Source: Aeromicrobium terrae
Lineage (GTDB): Bacteria; Actinomycetota; Actinomycetes; Propionibacteriales; Nocardioidaceae
Direction of reading: 5' to 3'
Assembly: GCF_008039565.1 (NCBI RefSeq)
Contig: NZ_VDUX01000007.1
Coordinates: forward strand, 1-64,000
DNA: 64,000 bases
Part shown: piece by piece, positions 1 through 8,851 of the stretch
Numbering within the stretch: the stretch's first letter is position 1
How the letters are laid out: the number at the start of each line of letters is the position of its first letter
Program-made: the position numbers and the translations under genes
Notes under the pieces: generated by a model
Told to the model about the DNA's origin: nothing
Database searches by the model: none
What the model saw: only the letters and a program-made list of their open reading frames with translations

Positions 1-338
1 GCTCTGCGACCGAAGCGACGCCAGCCGCCACGATCACGACTCCGCATGGACACTGCCGTCTGTCGCTTCGGTCGCTGGCGCTCCCTCCCGCGGCTCCGCC
101 GCTAGCGACCACGAACACCCCCGGGCGACTCGAGCGTGACCCGACCCGCGGTCGCGACCACGAACACCCCCGGGCGGCTCGAGCGTGACCCGACCCCACG
201 GTCGCTAGGGCCGGAGGCCCGGGAGGGAGCTCTGCGACCGAAGCGACGCCAGCCGCCACCATCACGACTCCGCATGGACACTGCCGTCTGTCGCTTCGGT
301 CGCTGGCGCTCCCTCCCGCGGCTCCGCCGCTAGCGACC
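1..338. repeat. Pair of 110-bp direct repeats flanking a short tandem repeat
   Basis: Bases 1-110 and 229-338 are the same sequence apart from one difference (G32 against C260). Each copy contains an inverted repeat (14-nt arms at 6-19 and 62-75 in the first copy), so each can fold. Between them lie two tandem 49/50-bp units (105-153 and 154-203), nearly identical. No convincing gene is present in 1-345. The block sits just downstream of the stop codon of the acyl-CoA dehydrogenase, so it may also end the mce transcript. It looks like a dispersed palindromic repeat cluster; the first copy may continue beyond the left edge. Confidence 0.85.
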
Positions 339-345
339 GAATGCC

Positions 346-1521
346 TCAGTAGGAGCGGGGGAGGCGGAGCATCTGGGTGCCGATGTGGGCGAGGACGAGC
401 TCCTCGGCCACGGGGATGTTCTTGCCGATGCGGGCGTCGCGGAAGAGGCGCTCGACGGGGAACTCCTTGGAGTAGGCCATGCCGCCGAACGTCTGGAAGG
501 CCTGGTTCGCCGACTCCCACGCGACCTGGGCGGCGGTCAGCTTGGCGACGTTCGCCTCGTTGCCGCACGGCTGGCCCTGGTCGAACAGCCAGGCCGCCTT
601 GTACGTCATCAGCCGGGCCAGCTCGGTCTTCGCCTTGATCTGCGCGAGCGGGAACTGGATGGCCTGGTTCGCGCCGATCGGCCGGCCGAACACCTCGCGC
701 TGCCGGGCGTAGTCGCAGGCGAGGTCGAGGGCCGCGTCCGAGGAGCCGACGCCACCGGCGGCGGCCAGGATCCGCTCGGGGTTGAGCACGTCCCACAGCA
801 CGCCGAAGCCCTCGCCCACCTCACCGACGACCCGGTCGGCGGGCACGCGGACGTCGTCGAAGAACACCTGGCTCGACGTGACGATGTTGCCACCGAGCTT
901 GGGGATCGGCTGGAAGGTCAGCGTGCCCGCGGCGAGCGCCTCCTTCACGTCGACGAGCAGCAGCGTGAAGCCCGAGGTCCGCGGTGCCCCGTCGGCGGGC
1001 GGCTGCCGAGTGATGGCCAGCATCCAGTCCGCGCGGTCCACGCCGGAGATCCAGATCTTCTGGCCCGAGATCAGGAAGTCGTCGCCGTCGCGACGCGCCT
1101 GCGTGGAGATCTCCAGTGCGTTGCTGCCGGCGTCGGGCTCGGTCAGCGCCATGCAGAACTGCGTCTCGCCGGCCGCCAGCCCGGGCAGCAGCTCCTTCTT
1201 CTGCTCCGGCGTGCCGTGGCGCGTGATCGTCATGGCGCCGAAGCCGGGCGTGAGGATGTAGAGGAACGTGCCCTGGGTGCCGCCGCTCGCAGCCAGCGCC
1301 TCGTTCGCGATCGCCACCTCGAGCAGACCCTGGCCGCCGCCGCCGTACTCCTCCGGCACGCCGATGCCGAGCCAGCCGCCCTCGGCCAGCGCGGCCCAGG
1401 CCTCCTCCGGGAAGCGGTGCTCCTCGTCGCAGCGCGACCAGTACGCATGGTCGAAGCCGCTGACGGCGCGGGTGACGCCGTCTCTCACCGCTGCGGCGGT
1501 GTCGGGCAGCGTGAAGTCCAT
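346..1521 (-). CDS. Acyl-CoA dehydrogenase, last gene of the mce operon
   Basis: 391-residue FAD-dependent acyl-CoA dehydrogenase, expected to introduce the alpha-beta double bond into an acyl-CoA thioester in the cytoplasm. The middle-domain FAD/substrate motif ALTEPDAGSN is at residues 125-134, the full three-domain fold length is present, and the protein ends in LPRSY. The usual C-terminal YEGT-type motif that carries the catalytic Glu in short-chain enzymes is not seen; RDARIGKNIPVAEE occupies that zone, as in some actinobacterial FadE proteins. The start is supported by GAGAGGAC upstream. It begins 13 bp after the mceF stop and is surely cotranscribed, which suggests that it oxidises the acyl chain or steroid side chain imported by the Mce system. 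The substrate cannot be told from sequence. Confidence 0.9.
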   Translation of the reverse strand: MDFTLPDTAAAVRDGVTRAVSGFDHAYWSRCDEEHRFPEEAWAALAEGGWLGIGVPEEYGGGGQGLLEVAIANEALAASGGTQGTFLYILTPGFGAMTITRHGTPEQKKELLPGLAAGETQFCMALTEPDAGSNALEISTQARRDGDDFLISGQKIWISGVDRADWMLAITRQPPADGAPRTSGFTLLLVDVKEALAAGTLTFQPIPKLGGNIVTSSQVFFDDVRVPADRVVGEVGEGFGVLWDVLNPERILAAAGGVGSSDAALDLACDYARQREVFGRPIGANQAIQFPLAQIKAKTELARLMTYKAAWLFDQGQPCGNEANVAKLTAAQVAWESANQAFQTFGGMAYSKEFPVERLFRDARIGKNIPVAEELVLAHIGTQMLRLPRSY

Positions 1522-1534
1522 GGTCGTCCTCTCG

Positions 1535-2659
1535 TCAGCGGGTGGGCCCGGGAACGTGCTGGGCCCCGCGCTGCTGCACGAGGGGGTCCTCGACGGTGCA
1601 GTGCGCGTCAGTGCGTGCGGGGGTGCGGGTGGGGTCGAGCGGGCTGCGGTTCGGGGTGCCGTAGTCGCACGTCTTGCTCGGGTTCGGCACGAGGAGGACG
1701 TGTCCCTTGCGGCCGCGCGTGCTGTCGGCCATGCCGAACATCTGGGCCGGTCCCCACTCGAGCCAGTGGTCGAGTCCGGGCAGCCGGTCGTTCGCGAGCG
1801 TCGCCATCGTCAGGCTGCGGTCCAGGAGCGGCCCGAGCGTCGGGGTGATGTCCGCCAGCAGCCGGTCCACGAGCGGGGCCGCCTTCACGGCCTCGTCGAC
1901 GAGACCGCGGATCGTGCCGTCGGACCGCTCCAGCTCGGCGCTGAGGTCGTCGACGCTCGACGCGAACGTACGCAGCTCGTCCGCCTTCGCGTCCACCGTG
2001 CGCAGCGGCGCCTGCGCCTGCTCCATCAGGTGGTGCAGCGTGGGCTGGAGCCGGGCGAGCAGCGCGAGGGTCGTGTTCGCGCGGTGGCCGATGGTCTTCA
2101 GGTCCGTGGAGGTGTCGGTGGCCTCACCGAGCTCGCGGGTGATGGTGCGCACGTCGCGCGGCTCGATCCGCCGTGCCACGTCGACGACGTCGGCGAGCAG
2201 CGTGTCGAACCGCAGCGGCACCCGGGTGTCGGCGAGGTGCACCACGTCGCCGTCGTCGAGGTAGGGGCCGTGGTCGACCCGCGGCCGGAAGTCGAGGTGC
2301 TGCTCGCCGATCGCCGAGAGGTTCGCGACGACGGCCTCGGTGTCGACCGGCACCTTCGCGTCGCCGTCGAGCCGGACCGTCGCGCGGACGTGGTCGCCCT
2401 CGAGGTCGACGTGCTTCACGAGGCCGACGCGGTTCCCGCGGTACGTGGCCGTCGAGCCCGGGTAGAGGCCGCCGCCCGACGGCAGCTCGACCGTCACCGT
2501 GCGCGACGAGGAGAACAGCCCGCCGCGGATGACCGAGTCGCCCAGGTAGACGACGCCGGCGATCGTGATCGCCAGCACCAGGATCTCGGCGAGCCGGACG
2601 CGACGTCGCGACCTCCGCACCCTCGCCGTGGTCTCCGGGAGCTCCGCCCAGTCGGTCAT
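1535..2659 (-). CDS. mceF: MCE-family protein, sixth (MceF-type) of the operon
   Basis: 374 residues. A short cytoplasmic N-terminus is followed by one membrane segment (about residues 24-46) and one MCE/MlaD domain (about 50-130) beginning TVELPSGGGLYPGSTATYRG. A long helical region follows and a C-terminal tail contains two cysteines. MCE proteins hexamerise into a periplasm-spanning lipid-transfer tube; in actinobacteria the six different Mce proteins A-F form a heterohexamer. The ATG at 2659 overlaps the mceE stop by 4 bp (ATGA). Assignment as F rests on position as sixth mce gene after yrbEAB. Confidence 0.9.
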   Translation of the reverse strand: MTDWAELPETTARVRRSRRRVRLAEILVLAITIAGVVYLGDSVIRGGLFSSSRTVTVELPSGGGLYPGSTATYRGNRVGLVKHVDLEGDHVRATVRLDGDAKVPVDTEAVVANLSAIGEQHLDFRPRVDHGPYLDDGDVVHLADTRVPLRFDTLLADVVDVARRIEPRDVRTITRELGEATDTSTDLKTIGHRANTTLALLARLQPTLHHLMEQAQAPLRTVDAKADELRTFASSVDDLSAELERSDGTIRGLVDEAVKAAPLVDRLLADITPTLGPLLDRSLTMATLANDRLPGLDHWLEWGPAQMFGMADSTRGRKGHVLLVPNPSKTCDYGTPNRSPLDPTRTPARTDAHCTVEDPLVQQRGAQHVPGPTR

Positions 2660-3747
2660 CGCTGCGCTCCCTTCCCGAGGATCCCGAGCAGTGACGACAG
2701 CGGTCCGGCCGGGCTCGTCAGGTCCTCGGCGAGCTGCTTCAGCGGCGGCGGTCCCGGGTCCGGGCCGGCTCCCTTGACCAGGTTGGTCAGCGGCAGGTCG
2801 CCACCCAGGTACGGGTTCGCGAGGATCGTCAGGTCGAACATCGCGTAGTCGCCCGGCGTCGCGCGGTCGAGCCCGTCGGCGAACGCCTGCACGCCGGTGA
2901 GGATCGGGCCGATGCTCTCCTGCGCGGCGACGATCTCCTTCAGCACGGCGTCGAGGTCGCGCACCTGCTGCCCGATGGTGCTGCGCGTGCGCTCGATGAC
3001 GTCGGAGCCGGCGTCGCCCAGCTTGGTGAGGGACGTGACCATGCGCATCGCGTCGTCCTGCCGCGCAGCGAGCTGACGCACCGCCGGGGCGATGGACGCC
3101 GTGGATGCGGCGAGCGAGTCGGTGTCGGCGGCGAGGTGCGCCGAGAGCCGGTCGAGTCCGTCGAGCGCGGCGTCGATCTCGTCGCGCCGGTCGTTCACCG
3201 TGGTGACGAACCGGTCCAGGCGCTTCACCAACGTGCGGACGTCCTTGCCGCGCCCGTCGAACGCCTTCACCAGCTCCTCGACGACGACCTTGAGGTCGGC
3301 GTAGCTGCCGCCGGTCACGGCGGTCGAGAGTCCGGTCAGCAGGTCGGTGGTGTCCGGCGCGGTGCCGGTGTCGTCGCGCTGGATGACGTCGCCGTCCTTC
3401 AGCACTGGAGCCGAAGCCTTGGCCGGTGGCGTCAGCGCGACGAACGCCTCACCCACCGGCGCGCTCAGTCGCACCTCGGCGCGCGTGCCGACGGGCAGCC
3501 GGGTGTCCTTCGAGACGGTCATCCGGACGTGAGCGGTGTAGTCCACGGCCTTCACGGACTCGACCTGCCCGACCGTGCGCCCGTCCACCTTCACCGGCGC
3601 CTGGCGCGGGAGGTTGAGGGCACTGTCGAAGACGGCGTCCAGCTCGTAGGTGGGCCCGGAGACCTCGCTCGGCAGCGGGACGTCGGACAGGCTCTTGCCG
3701 CACCCCGCGAGGAGGAGTGCGACGACCACCATGCACGCGCGCTTCAC
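2656..3747 (-). CDS. mceE: MCE-family lipoprotein (MceE/LprN-type)
   Basis: 363 residues from a GTG at 3747 that overlaps the mceD stop (GTGA) and is preceded by GGAGGACCT. The N-terminus is a lipoprotein signal: VVVALLLAGC lipobox with the lipidated Cys at about residue 14. An MCE domain (about residues 30-115) and a long helical segment follow. In mce operons of Mycobacterium the fifth gene is the lipoprotein (LprK/LprN), and this position matches. The longer in-frame extension upstream lies inside mceD and is not believed. It should be anchored at the outer face of the cytoplasmic membrane as one subunit of the Mce hexamer. Confidence 0.9.
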   Translation of the reverse strand: MKRACMVVVALLLAGCGKSLSDVPLPSEVSGPTYELDAVFDSALNLPRQAPVKVDGRTVGQVESVKAVDYTAHVRMTVSKDTRLPVGTRAEVRLSAPVGEAFVALTPPAKASAPVLKDGDVIQRDDTGTAPDTTDLLTGLSTAVTGGSYADLKVVVEELVKAFDGRGKDVRTLVKRLDRFVTTVNDRRDEIDAALDGLDRLSAHLAADTDSLAASTASIAPAVRQLAARQDDAMRMVTSLTKLGDAGSDVIERTRSTIGQQVRDLDAVLKEIVAAQESIGPILTGVQAFADGLDRATPGDYAMFDLTILANPYLGGDLPLTNLVKGAGPDPGPPPLKQLAEDLTSPAGPLSSLLGILGKGAQR

Positions 3748-4844
3748 AGGTCCTCCGGGAACAGATCCGTCATCCACTGGAACAGCGGGTCGAGCGCTCC
3801 GGTGCCGTTCTTGTTGGTGACCGCGTCGCAGTCCGGGATCACCCGCAGCACGCGGCACAGCTCGGAGCGGCCGACGCGGGAGACCGGACCGGTGTTGCGG
3901 ACGTCGACGCGGACGCGGGTGCTGCGGGTCTTCGGGTCGTACGCGCGGGTGATGTTCTCGGCGACGGTCGGCAGCACGTCGAAGACCTCCGCGATCGATC
4001 CCTTCCGCCTCGTCGCCTGCGCGAGCACGGCAGCCGCCTGGTCCAGGTCCGCACTCACCCGCGACCGGTTCTCGCGGATGAAGGCCGACGTCGTCGCGCT
4101 GAGCCTCCGCAACGACTCGAGCGTGGCCGTCAGGTCCTTCCGCTGCTCGGCGAGCAGCGTGCTGGACGCGGCCACCGAGTCGCTGAGGCTGCGGACCGTC
4201 GAGTCCCGCTTCGCCAGCATCGTGGTGAGCGAGTCGAGGTCTCGGACGACGTCGGCGAGGTCCTGCTCCCGCCCGTCGACGGTGCCGAGCGCGTCGGACG
4301 TGGCGTCAAGGGCATCCGCGATCTGCCGTCCGGTGCCGTCCAGGGCCTTCGCGCTCACGGCCACCAGGTCGCCGACGTCCTTGCCGGCGCCGGTGGTGTC
4401 CTTGAGCGCGACGACCAGGTCGTGCACGGCGGCCAGCACGTCGTCGACGTTCGCCGGGCTCCTCGTGCGGGCCAGCGGGATGACGGCACCGTCGTGCAGC
4501 TGCGCGCCCTCGGTCCACGGCTCGGTGAGCTCGATGAACCGGTCGGTCACCAGCGAGGACTGCATGACCACGGCGCCGGTGTCCGCCGCCACCGGCACGT
4601 CGGCGTCGATGCGGACCTTCACGTCGACGCGGGTGCCGTGCGGCTCGATGGCCTTCACCGTCCCGACCGGCACGCCGACCACCTGCACGTCGTTGCCGAC
4701 GTAGAGACCCGTCGTGTCCGTGAGCTGCACGGTGAGGTCGGTGCCGTCGGGCGACCGCGACCCGAACACCAGGGCGCCGACGACCAGCGCCGCACCCACC
4801 AGCACGGTGAGCGGGAGGAGTCCGCGGACCAGCCCGGGCCTCAC
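3744..4844 (-). CDS. mceD: MCE-family protein, fourth (MceD-type)
   Basis: 366 residues using the GTG at 4844, which forms a GTGA overlap with the mceC stop; a further ATG upstream would lie well inside mceC. It has a membrane anchor (about residues 8-28), an MCE domain with the typical DTTGLYVGNDVQVVGVPVG start, a helical region and a C-terminal tail with two cysteines (CRVLRVIPDC). Role as in the rest of the cluster: one of six subunits of the lipid-transfer channel. Confidence 0.88.
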   Translation of the reverse strand: MRPGLVRGLLPLTVLVGAALVVGALVFGSRSPDGTDLTVQLTDTTGLYVGNDVQVVGVPVGTVKAIEPHGTRVDVKVRIDADVPVAADTGAVVMQSSLVTDRFIELTEPWTEGAQLHDGAVIPLARTRSPANVDDVLAAVHDLVVALKDTTGAGKDVGDLVAVSAKALDGTGRQIADALDATSDALGTVDGREQDLADVVRDLDSLTTMLAKRDSTVRSLSDSVAASSTLLAEQRKDLTATLESLRRLSATTSAFIRENRSRVSADLDQAAAVLAQATRRKGSIAEVFDVLPTVAENITRAYDPKTRSTRVRVDVRNTGPVSRVGRSELCRVLRVIPDCDAVTNKNGTGALDPLFQWMTDLFPEDL

Positions 4845-5800
4845 TGGCAGCTCTTCGGGTCGAGGGCGCAGACGGCCTTGTCGGGCAGGAGGAAGAAGGG
4901 CGCGTAGACGTCGATCCACGGGCCGTTGCCGGTGGCGTTCGCGAAGTAGCGGGCCATCGGAGCGAGCCGCTCGAGCGAGCGGTCGAGCTGGTCGGCGTTC
5001 GCCCGCAGGACGCCGAGCACGGCGTGGAACTGGTCGAGCACCTCGGAGACGCCCTCGGTGTTGGCGGCCGCGAGCCGCTCCAGTCCGGCGGTGACGTCCT
5101 CGGCCGTGGTGAGCAACCGCTTCACGGTGTCGCGCCGGCGAGCGACGAGCGATGCGACGGTGTCCGCGTCGCCGAGCAGCTCGTCGAGGTCGTCCTGCTG
5201 GGCGCGCACCATCGCGGTGACGTCGTGCACGTGGGTGAGCAGTCGGTCGACCTGCTCGTCCTTCTGCCCGATCGTCCGGGCCAGCCGGGTGGCGCCGCGC
5301 AGCGCGGCGTCGGTCTGCTTCGGGTCCTGGTCGAGCGTGGTGGCCATCGCGCCGACGGCCTGGTCGATGGCGTCGAGGTCGAGCGAGCCGACGGTCTCGT
5401 TGGTCTGGGTGACGACGTCGGAGACGGTGTACGCGGGCGTGGTCCGGCTGGTCGGGATGGGCTGGTCGGTGACGGGCCCGTGACCGGGCACGACCTCCAG
5501 GTAGTTCTGCCCGAGCAGGGTCGCCATCTTCACCGCGGCGGTGGAGTCGACGTGCAGCTCGACGCCGCCGTCGAGCTCGAAGGACACGACCGCGTCCGCG
5601 CCGTCCAGCCGGATGGACGTGACGTGTCCGCTCGGGATGCCGGCGACGCGGACGGCGTCGCCCGCCCGGAGCCCGGAGGCGTGCACGAACCGGGCCTGGT
5701 GCTCGGTGCCGCCGCTCAGCACGGTGGTGGCGAGGCCCACGACGATGAGCGCGAGCACCGCCACGGCCGCCGCGATCTTCAGCAAGGCGTTGCTCGTCAT
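4841..5800 (-). CDS. mceC: MCE-family protein, third (MceC-type)
   Basis: 319 residues. It has an N-terminal membrane segment (about 6-29), an MCE domain (ASGLRAGDAVRVAGIPSGHV at about 41-60), a long alpha-helical section, and a tail ending CALDPKSCQ, so it carries a closely spaced C-terminal cysteine pair. The start ATG at 5800 overlaps the mceB stop by 4 bp. It is the shortest of the six mce proteins here, with no proline-rich extension. Confidence 0.88.
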   Translation of the reverse strand: MTSNALLKIAAAVAVLALIVVGLATTVLSGGTEHQARFVHASGLRAGDAVRVAGIPSGHVTSIRLDGADAVVSFELDGGVELHVDSTAAVKMATLLGQNYLEVVPGHGPVTDQPIPTSRTTPAYTVSDVVTQTNETVGSLDLDAIDQAVGAMATTLDQDPKQTDAALRGATRLARTIGQKDEQVDRLLTHVHDVTAMVRAQQDDLDELLGDADTVASLVARRRDTVKRLLTTAEDVTAGLERLAAANTEGVSEVLDQFHAVLGVLRANADQLDRSLERLAPMARYFANATGNGPWIDVYAPFFLLPDKAVCALDPKSCQ

Positions 5801-6816
5801 CGGCAGACCCCCGAGGCGAGCTTCCCGGTCTTGTCCGTGTAGATCGGCAGGCCGGGCAGGGCGATGCTGACGTGGCAGAGGTAGATGCTCAGCCAGCTGC
5901 CGTAGCTCATCGACCGCGCGTAAGCGTCGAGCATCGTGGGCAGCTTCTGGGTGGCGCCGCGGAACTCGTCGAGCTGGTCCACCATCTCCGTGCCCACCGA
6001 CTGCATCGACCGCACCGACGACGTCAGCGGGTCGGCCGTCTCGTCGAGCAGGCCGCGGACGCCGGTGGTGAGCCGGTCCATGCTGGTGATGGCCGCGTCG
6101 ACGTCCTTGCGGTCGTCGGCGAGCCCGCCGACCAGGTCGTGCAGCCCGCTGATGACGCCGCTGATCTCGTCGCGGTGGTCGGACATCGACTGCATGACCA
6201 CGGAGACGTTGTCGATGACGCGGGTGACGATCTCGTCGCGGTCCGCGAGGTGCGCGGTGAGGTCCGCGGTCTGCGCGGTGAGGTGCGCGACGACCGGGCC
6301 CTGGCCCTGCATCGCGTCGACGATCTCGCGGGCGAGCACGTTGACGTCGTCGGGGTCGAGCGCGTCGAAGAGCGGCTTGAACGCGTTGAACAGCTCGGTG
6401 AGGTCGAGCGCGGGGGCGGTGCGGTCGACGCCGATGACGTCGCCCTCCTTCATGGCGCGGCCGGGCTTCGCCCCGGGCTCGAGCGCGATGTACCGCTGAC
6501 CGAGCAGGTTCAGGTAGGAGATCCGCGCGCGGGTGTCGGTACGCATCGGCTGGTCGGACGCCACCGAGAACGTGATCCGGGCGTGGTCCCCGTCGAGCGT
6601 CCGTCCGTCGACGCGCCCGACGCGGACTCCGGCCATCCGGACCTCGTCTCCGACCTGCAGGCCGGAGGCGTCGATGAAGTCCGCGACGAACGTCGAGCGG
6701 TCGCCGCCGCCGGTCTGGCGCAACGTGTTCGCGATCAGTGACGTGAGGAACAGCGAGAGGACCGTGAACGCGACGACGCCGATCACCTCGAGCGGATGCC
6801 TCCTGATGATCCTCAT
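5797..6816 (-). CDS. mceB: MCE-family protein, second (MceB-type)
   Basis: 339 residues. N-terminal membrane anchor (about 10-30), MCE domain (about 38-120, with DASGLQVGDEVRMAGVRVGR), then the helical domain typical of MceB (DLTELFNAFKPLFDALDPDD). Two cysteines lie near the C-terminus (YLCHVS and GVCR). The ATG at 6816 overlaps the mceA stop (ATGA). Position and the NAFKPLF segment support the B subunit. Confidence 0.88.
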   Translation of the reverse strand: MRIIRRHPLEVIGVVAFTVLSLFLTSLIANTLRQTGGGDRSTFVADFIDASGLQVGDEVRMAGVRVGRVDGRTLDGDHARITFSVASDQPMRTDTRARISYLNLLGQRYIALEPGAKPGRAMKEGDVIGVDRTAPALDLTELFNAFKPLFDALDPDDVNVLAREIVDAMQGQGPVVAHLTAQTADLTAHLADRDEIVTRVIDNVSVVMQSMSDHRDEISGVISGLHDLVGGLADDRKDVDAAITSMDRLTTGVRGLLDETADPLTSSVRSMQSVGTEMVDQLDEFRGATQKLPTMLDAYARSMSYGSWLSIYLCHVSIALPGLPIYTDKTGKLASGVCR

Positions 6817-8027
6817 CGCCCGAGTCCGATCAGGCGGAGGAGGCGGTCCAGGCCGCGCGGCTGCGGAGCGTCGGCGGACGGCGACGGCGCGGGGGCGTTC
6901 TTCGGCTGCGCCGCCGCGGCCTTCTTCTCCGTCGGCGCGAGCTTCCCGAGCAGGCTCTCGATCGTGCCGACCGTGTCGACGTCGGACCCGGTGGCGGCGG
7001 GCGCGTCGTCGCAGTTGTCGCCCTTCAGCGCGCCGTAGCGCGGGCAGTCGGCCGACGTGTACGGGTTCATCGGGTCGAGCCCGATCTGGCCCTCGAGCAC
7101 GATCGCGGAGTCGCTGATGCTCGTCGCGCCGTTGTGCAGGACGTTCGGCACGCGCTGGAGAATCACGCGCAGGTCGGCGTGGTGGGCGGCGAACGTCCGC
7201 ATCGGTCCCGCCGACGTGGTCGCGAGCGCGACGCCGGTGTCGGCGTGCTGGTGCAGCAGCCGGCCGGCGCGGTCGGCCACCGCCGCGCTGCCGGCCAGGA
7301 GTCGGTCGATCGTCGCCTTCTTCGCGACGAGGGTGTCGGCGGTGGTGGCTGTGTGCCTCGCTCCCGAGACCGCGTCCGGCTCGATGCTGTCGATGACGGC
7401 CATCGCCCGCGTGGCGCCACGCAGCGTGCCGAAGAACAGGTCCTCGTCGTCCTGCATCGCCGCCAGGACCTCGTTCGCCCGCTCGACGAACCGCCCGACG
7501 TCCTCGCCGTGCCCGTCGATGGCTGCGGCGACCCGGCTGGTGGCGGTGGTCAGCTGCTCGACGTCGAGCGAACGGATGAGCCGGTCCGCGGTGTCGTACG
7601 ACTCCATCAGCCGCACCGACGCGGCCGTGGTGTCCGCCTTCACGACGTCGCCGGACTCCAGGTGCCGGCCGGCGCTCACTCCCCGGCCCAGCAGCTCGAC
7701 GTACTCCGAGCCGAACAGCGTGCTCGGCAGCACGCGGGCGGTGGCGCCGGCCGGAATGGTCTCGGCGTGCTGCTTCTGGACCAGGAGCTCGGCGCGGTAG
7801 CCGTCGCCGCCACGGTCGACCGACACGACGCGACCGACGATGATGCCGTGGTACCTGACCTTGGCGCCGGGCCCGAGCGCGTCGCCGAGGTCGGGCAGCG
7901 TCGCCTCGACCCGGACGTCGCGGCTGACGACGCCGAGGTACGACAGCCCCAGGTACGCGGCGGCACCGCCGAAGACCAGCAGCCCGACCACGGCCACGGC
8001 CACCTTGCGGAGCGCGTCCTGACTCAT
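6813..8027 (-). CDS. mceA: MCE-family protein, first (MceA-type)
   Basis: 404 residues using the ATG at 8027, which overlaps the yrbEB stop (ATGA); the longer reading frame upstream is inside yrbEB. One membrane segment (about 8-28), MCE domain (about 36-115), helical domain, then a tail with a cysteine pair (CPRYGALKGDNC). This is followed by an Ala/Pro/Lys-rich low-complexity stretch and a short basic C-terminus. This extended disordered tail is not shared with the other mce proteins of the operon. Confidence 0.88.
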   Translation of the reverse strand: MSQDALRKVAVAVVGLLVFGGAAAYLGLSYLGVVSRDVRVEATLPDLGDALGPGAKVRYHGIIVGRVVSVDRGGDGYRAELLVQKQHAETIPAGATARVLPSTLFGSEYVELLGRGVSAGRHLESGDVVKADTTAASVRLMESYDTADRLIRSLDVEQLTTATSRVAAAIDGHGEDVGRFVERANEVLAAMQDDEDLFFGTLRGATRAMAVIDSIEPDAVSGARHTATTADTLVAKKATIDRLLAGSAAVADRAGRLLHQHADTGVALATTSAGPMRTFAAHHADLRVILQRVPNVLHNGATSISDSAIVLEGQIGLDPMNPYTSADCPRYGALKGDNCDDAPAATGSDVDTVGTIESLLGKLAPTEKKAAAAQPKNAPAPSPSADAPQPRGLDRLLRLIGLGR

Positions 8028-8851
8028 CCGGAGATCGTCACCTTCTGGCCGGGACCCCAGAGCAGCAGCGTCAGCACGATGTCGACGACGGTGATGGCGA
8101 TGATGCTCGTGCGGATGGCCCGGCCGGTCGCGCGGCCGACGCCCTCGGGTCCGCCGCTCGCGTGGAAGCCGTGGTAGCAGTGCACGAGGGTGACCATCGT
8201 GGTGAGCACGGTGACCTTGATCGCGGAGCACACCACGTCGCGCAGGCTGACGAACGTCGTGAAGTAGTGGTCGTACGTGCCGGCGGACTGGTGGAAGAAG
8301 TGGGTCACCACCCAGTCCGTGGTCACGTACGTGCCGACGAGGCCGAGCAGGTACAGCGGGACGACCATGGCCAGCGCGGCCATCAGCCGGGTGGACACGA
8401 GGTACGCCACGGGCCGGATCGACATCGCCTCGAGCGCGTCGATCTCCTCGTTGATGCGCATGGCGCCGAGCCGCGACGTGTACCCGCAGCCGATGCGGGC
8501 GGCGAACGCGAGCGCGACGACGATGGGCGCGAGCTCCCGGGTGTTGGCGTAGCCGGAGATGAAGCCGACCAGCGGGGCGAGGCCGATGATGTCGAGTCCC
8601 TGGTGGCCCTCGAGCCCGACCTCGGTGCCGGTCAGCGTCGACATCAGCAGCACGACGCCGATCGCGCCTCCGCCGACGACGAGCGCACCGCCGCCGAGGC
8701 TCACCTCCGCCAGCAGCCGCCCGACCTGCACCCGGTGGTACCGGATCGCGAGCGGCACCTGGCCGATGGCTCGCGCGAAGAACAGCAGCTGGTCGCCGAG
8801 GGACACGAGCGGGCGCATCACCTTGGGTGCCGGCGTCGTGGTGATCGCCAT
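8024..8851 (-). CDS. yrbEB: MlaE/YrbE-family ABC permease (second permease)
   Basis: 275 residues with the MlaE permease fold of five or six membrane segments and the conserved cytoplasmic segment around RIGCGYTSRLGAMRINEEIDALEAM (EQ-loop-like region contacting the ATPase). Together with the adjacent permease it forms the inner-membrane core of the Mce importer. The ATPase (MlaF/Mkl) is not in this window, which is normal for actinobacteria, where one ATPase is encoded elsewhere. The start overlaps the preceding stop by one base (TGATG). Confidence 0.93.
   Translation of the reverse strand: MAITTTPAPKVMRPLVSLGDQLLFFARAIGQVPLAIRYHRVQVGRLLAEVSLGGGALVVGGGAIGVVLLMSTLTGTEVGLEGHQGLDIIGLAPLVGFISGYANTRELAPIVVALAFAARIGCGYTSRLGAMRINEEIDALEAMSIRPVAYLVSTRLMAALAMVVPLYLLGLVGTYVTTDWVVTHFFHQSAGTYDHYFTTFVSLRDVVCSAIKVTVLTTMVTLVHCYHGFHASGGPEGVGRATGRAIRTSIIAITVVDIVLTLLLWGPGQKVTISG

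Noticed and set aside
136-333. 65-codon frame inside the left-edge repeats
   Set aside because: Lies in repeat DNA and has no family resemblance or ribosome site.
1-338. CRISPR array
   Set aside because: Only two long copies and two tandem units without unique spacers of constant size; no cas genes nearby.
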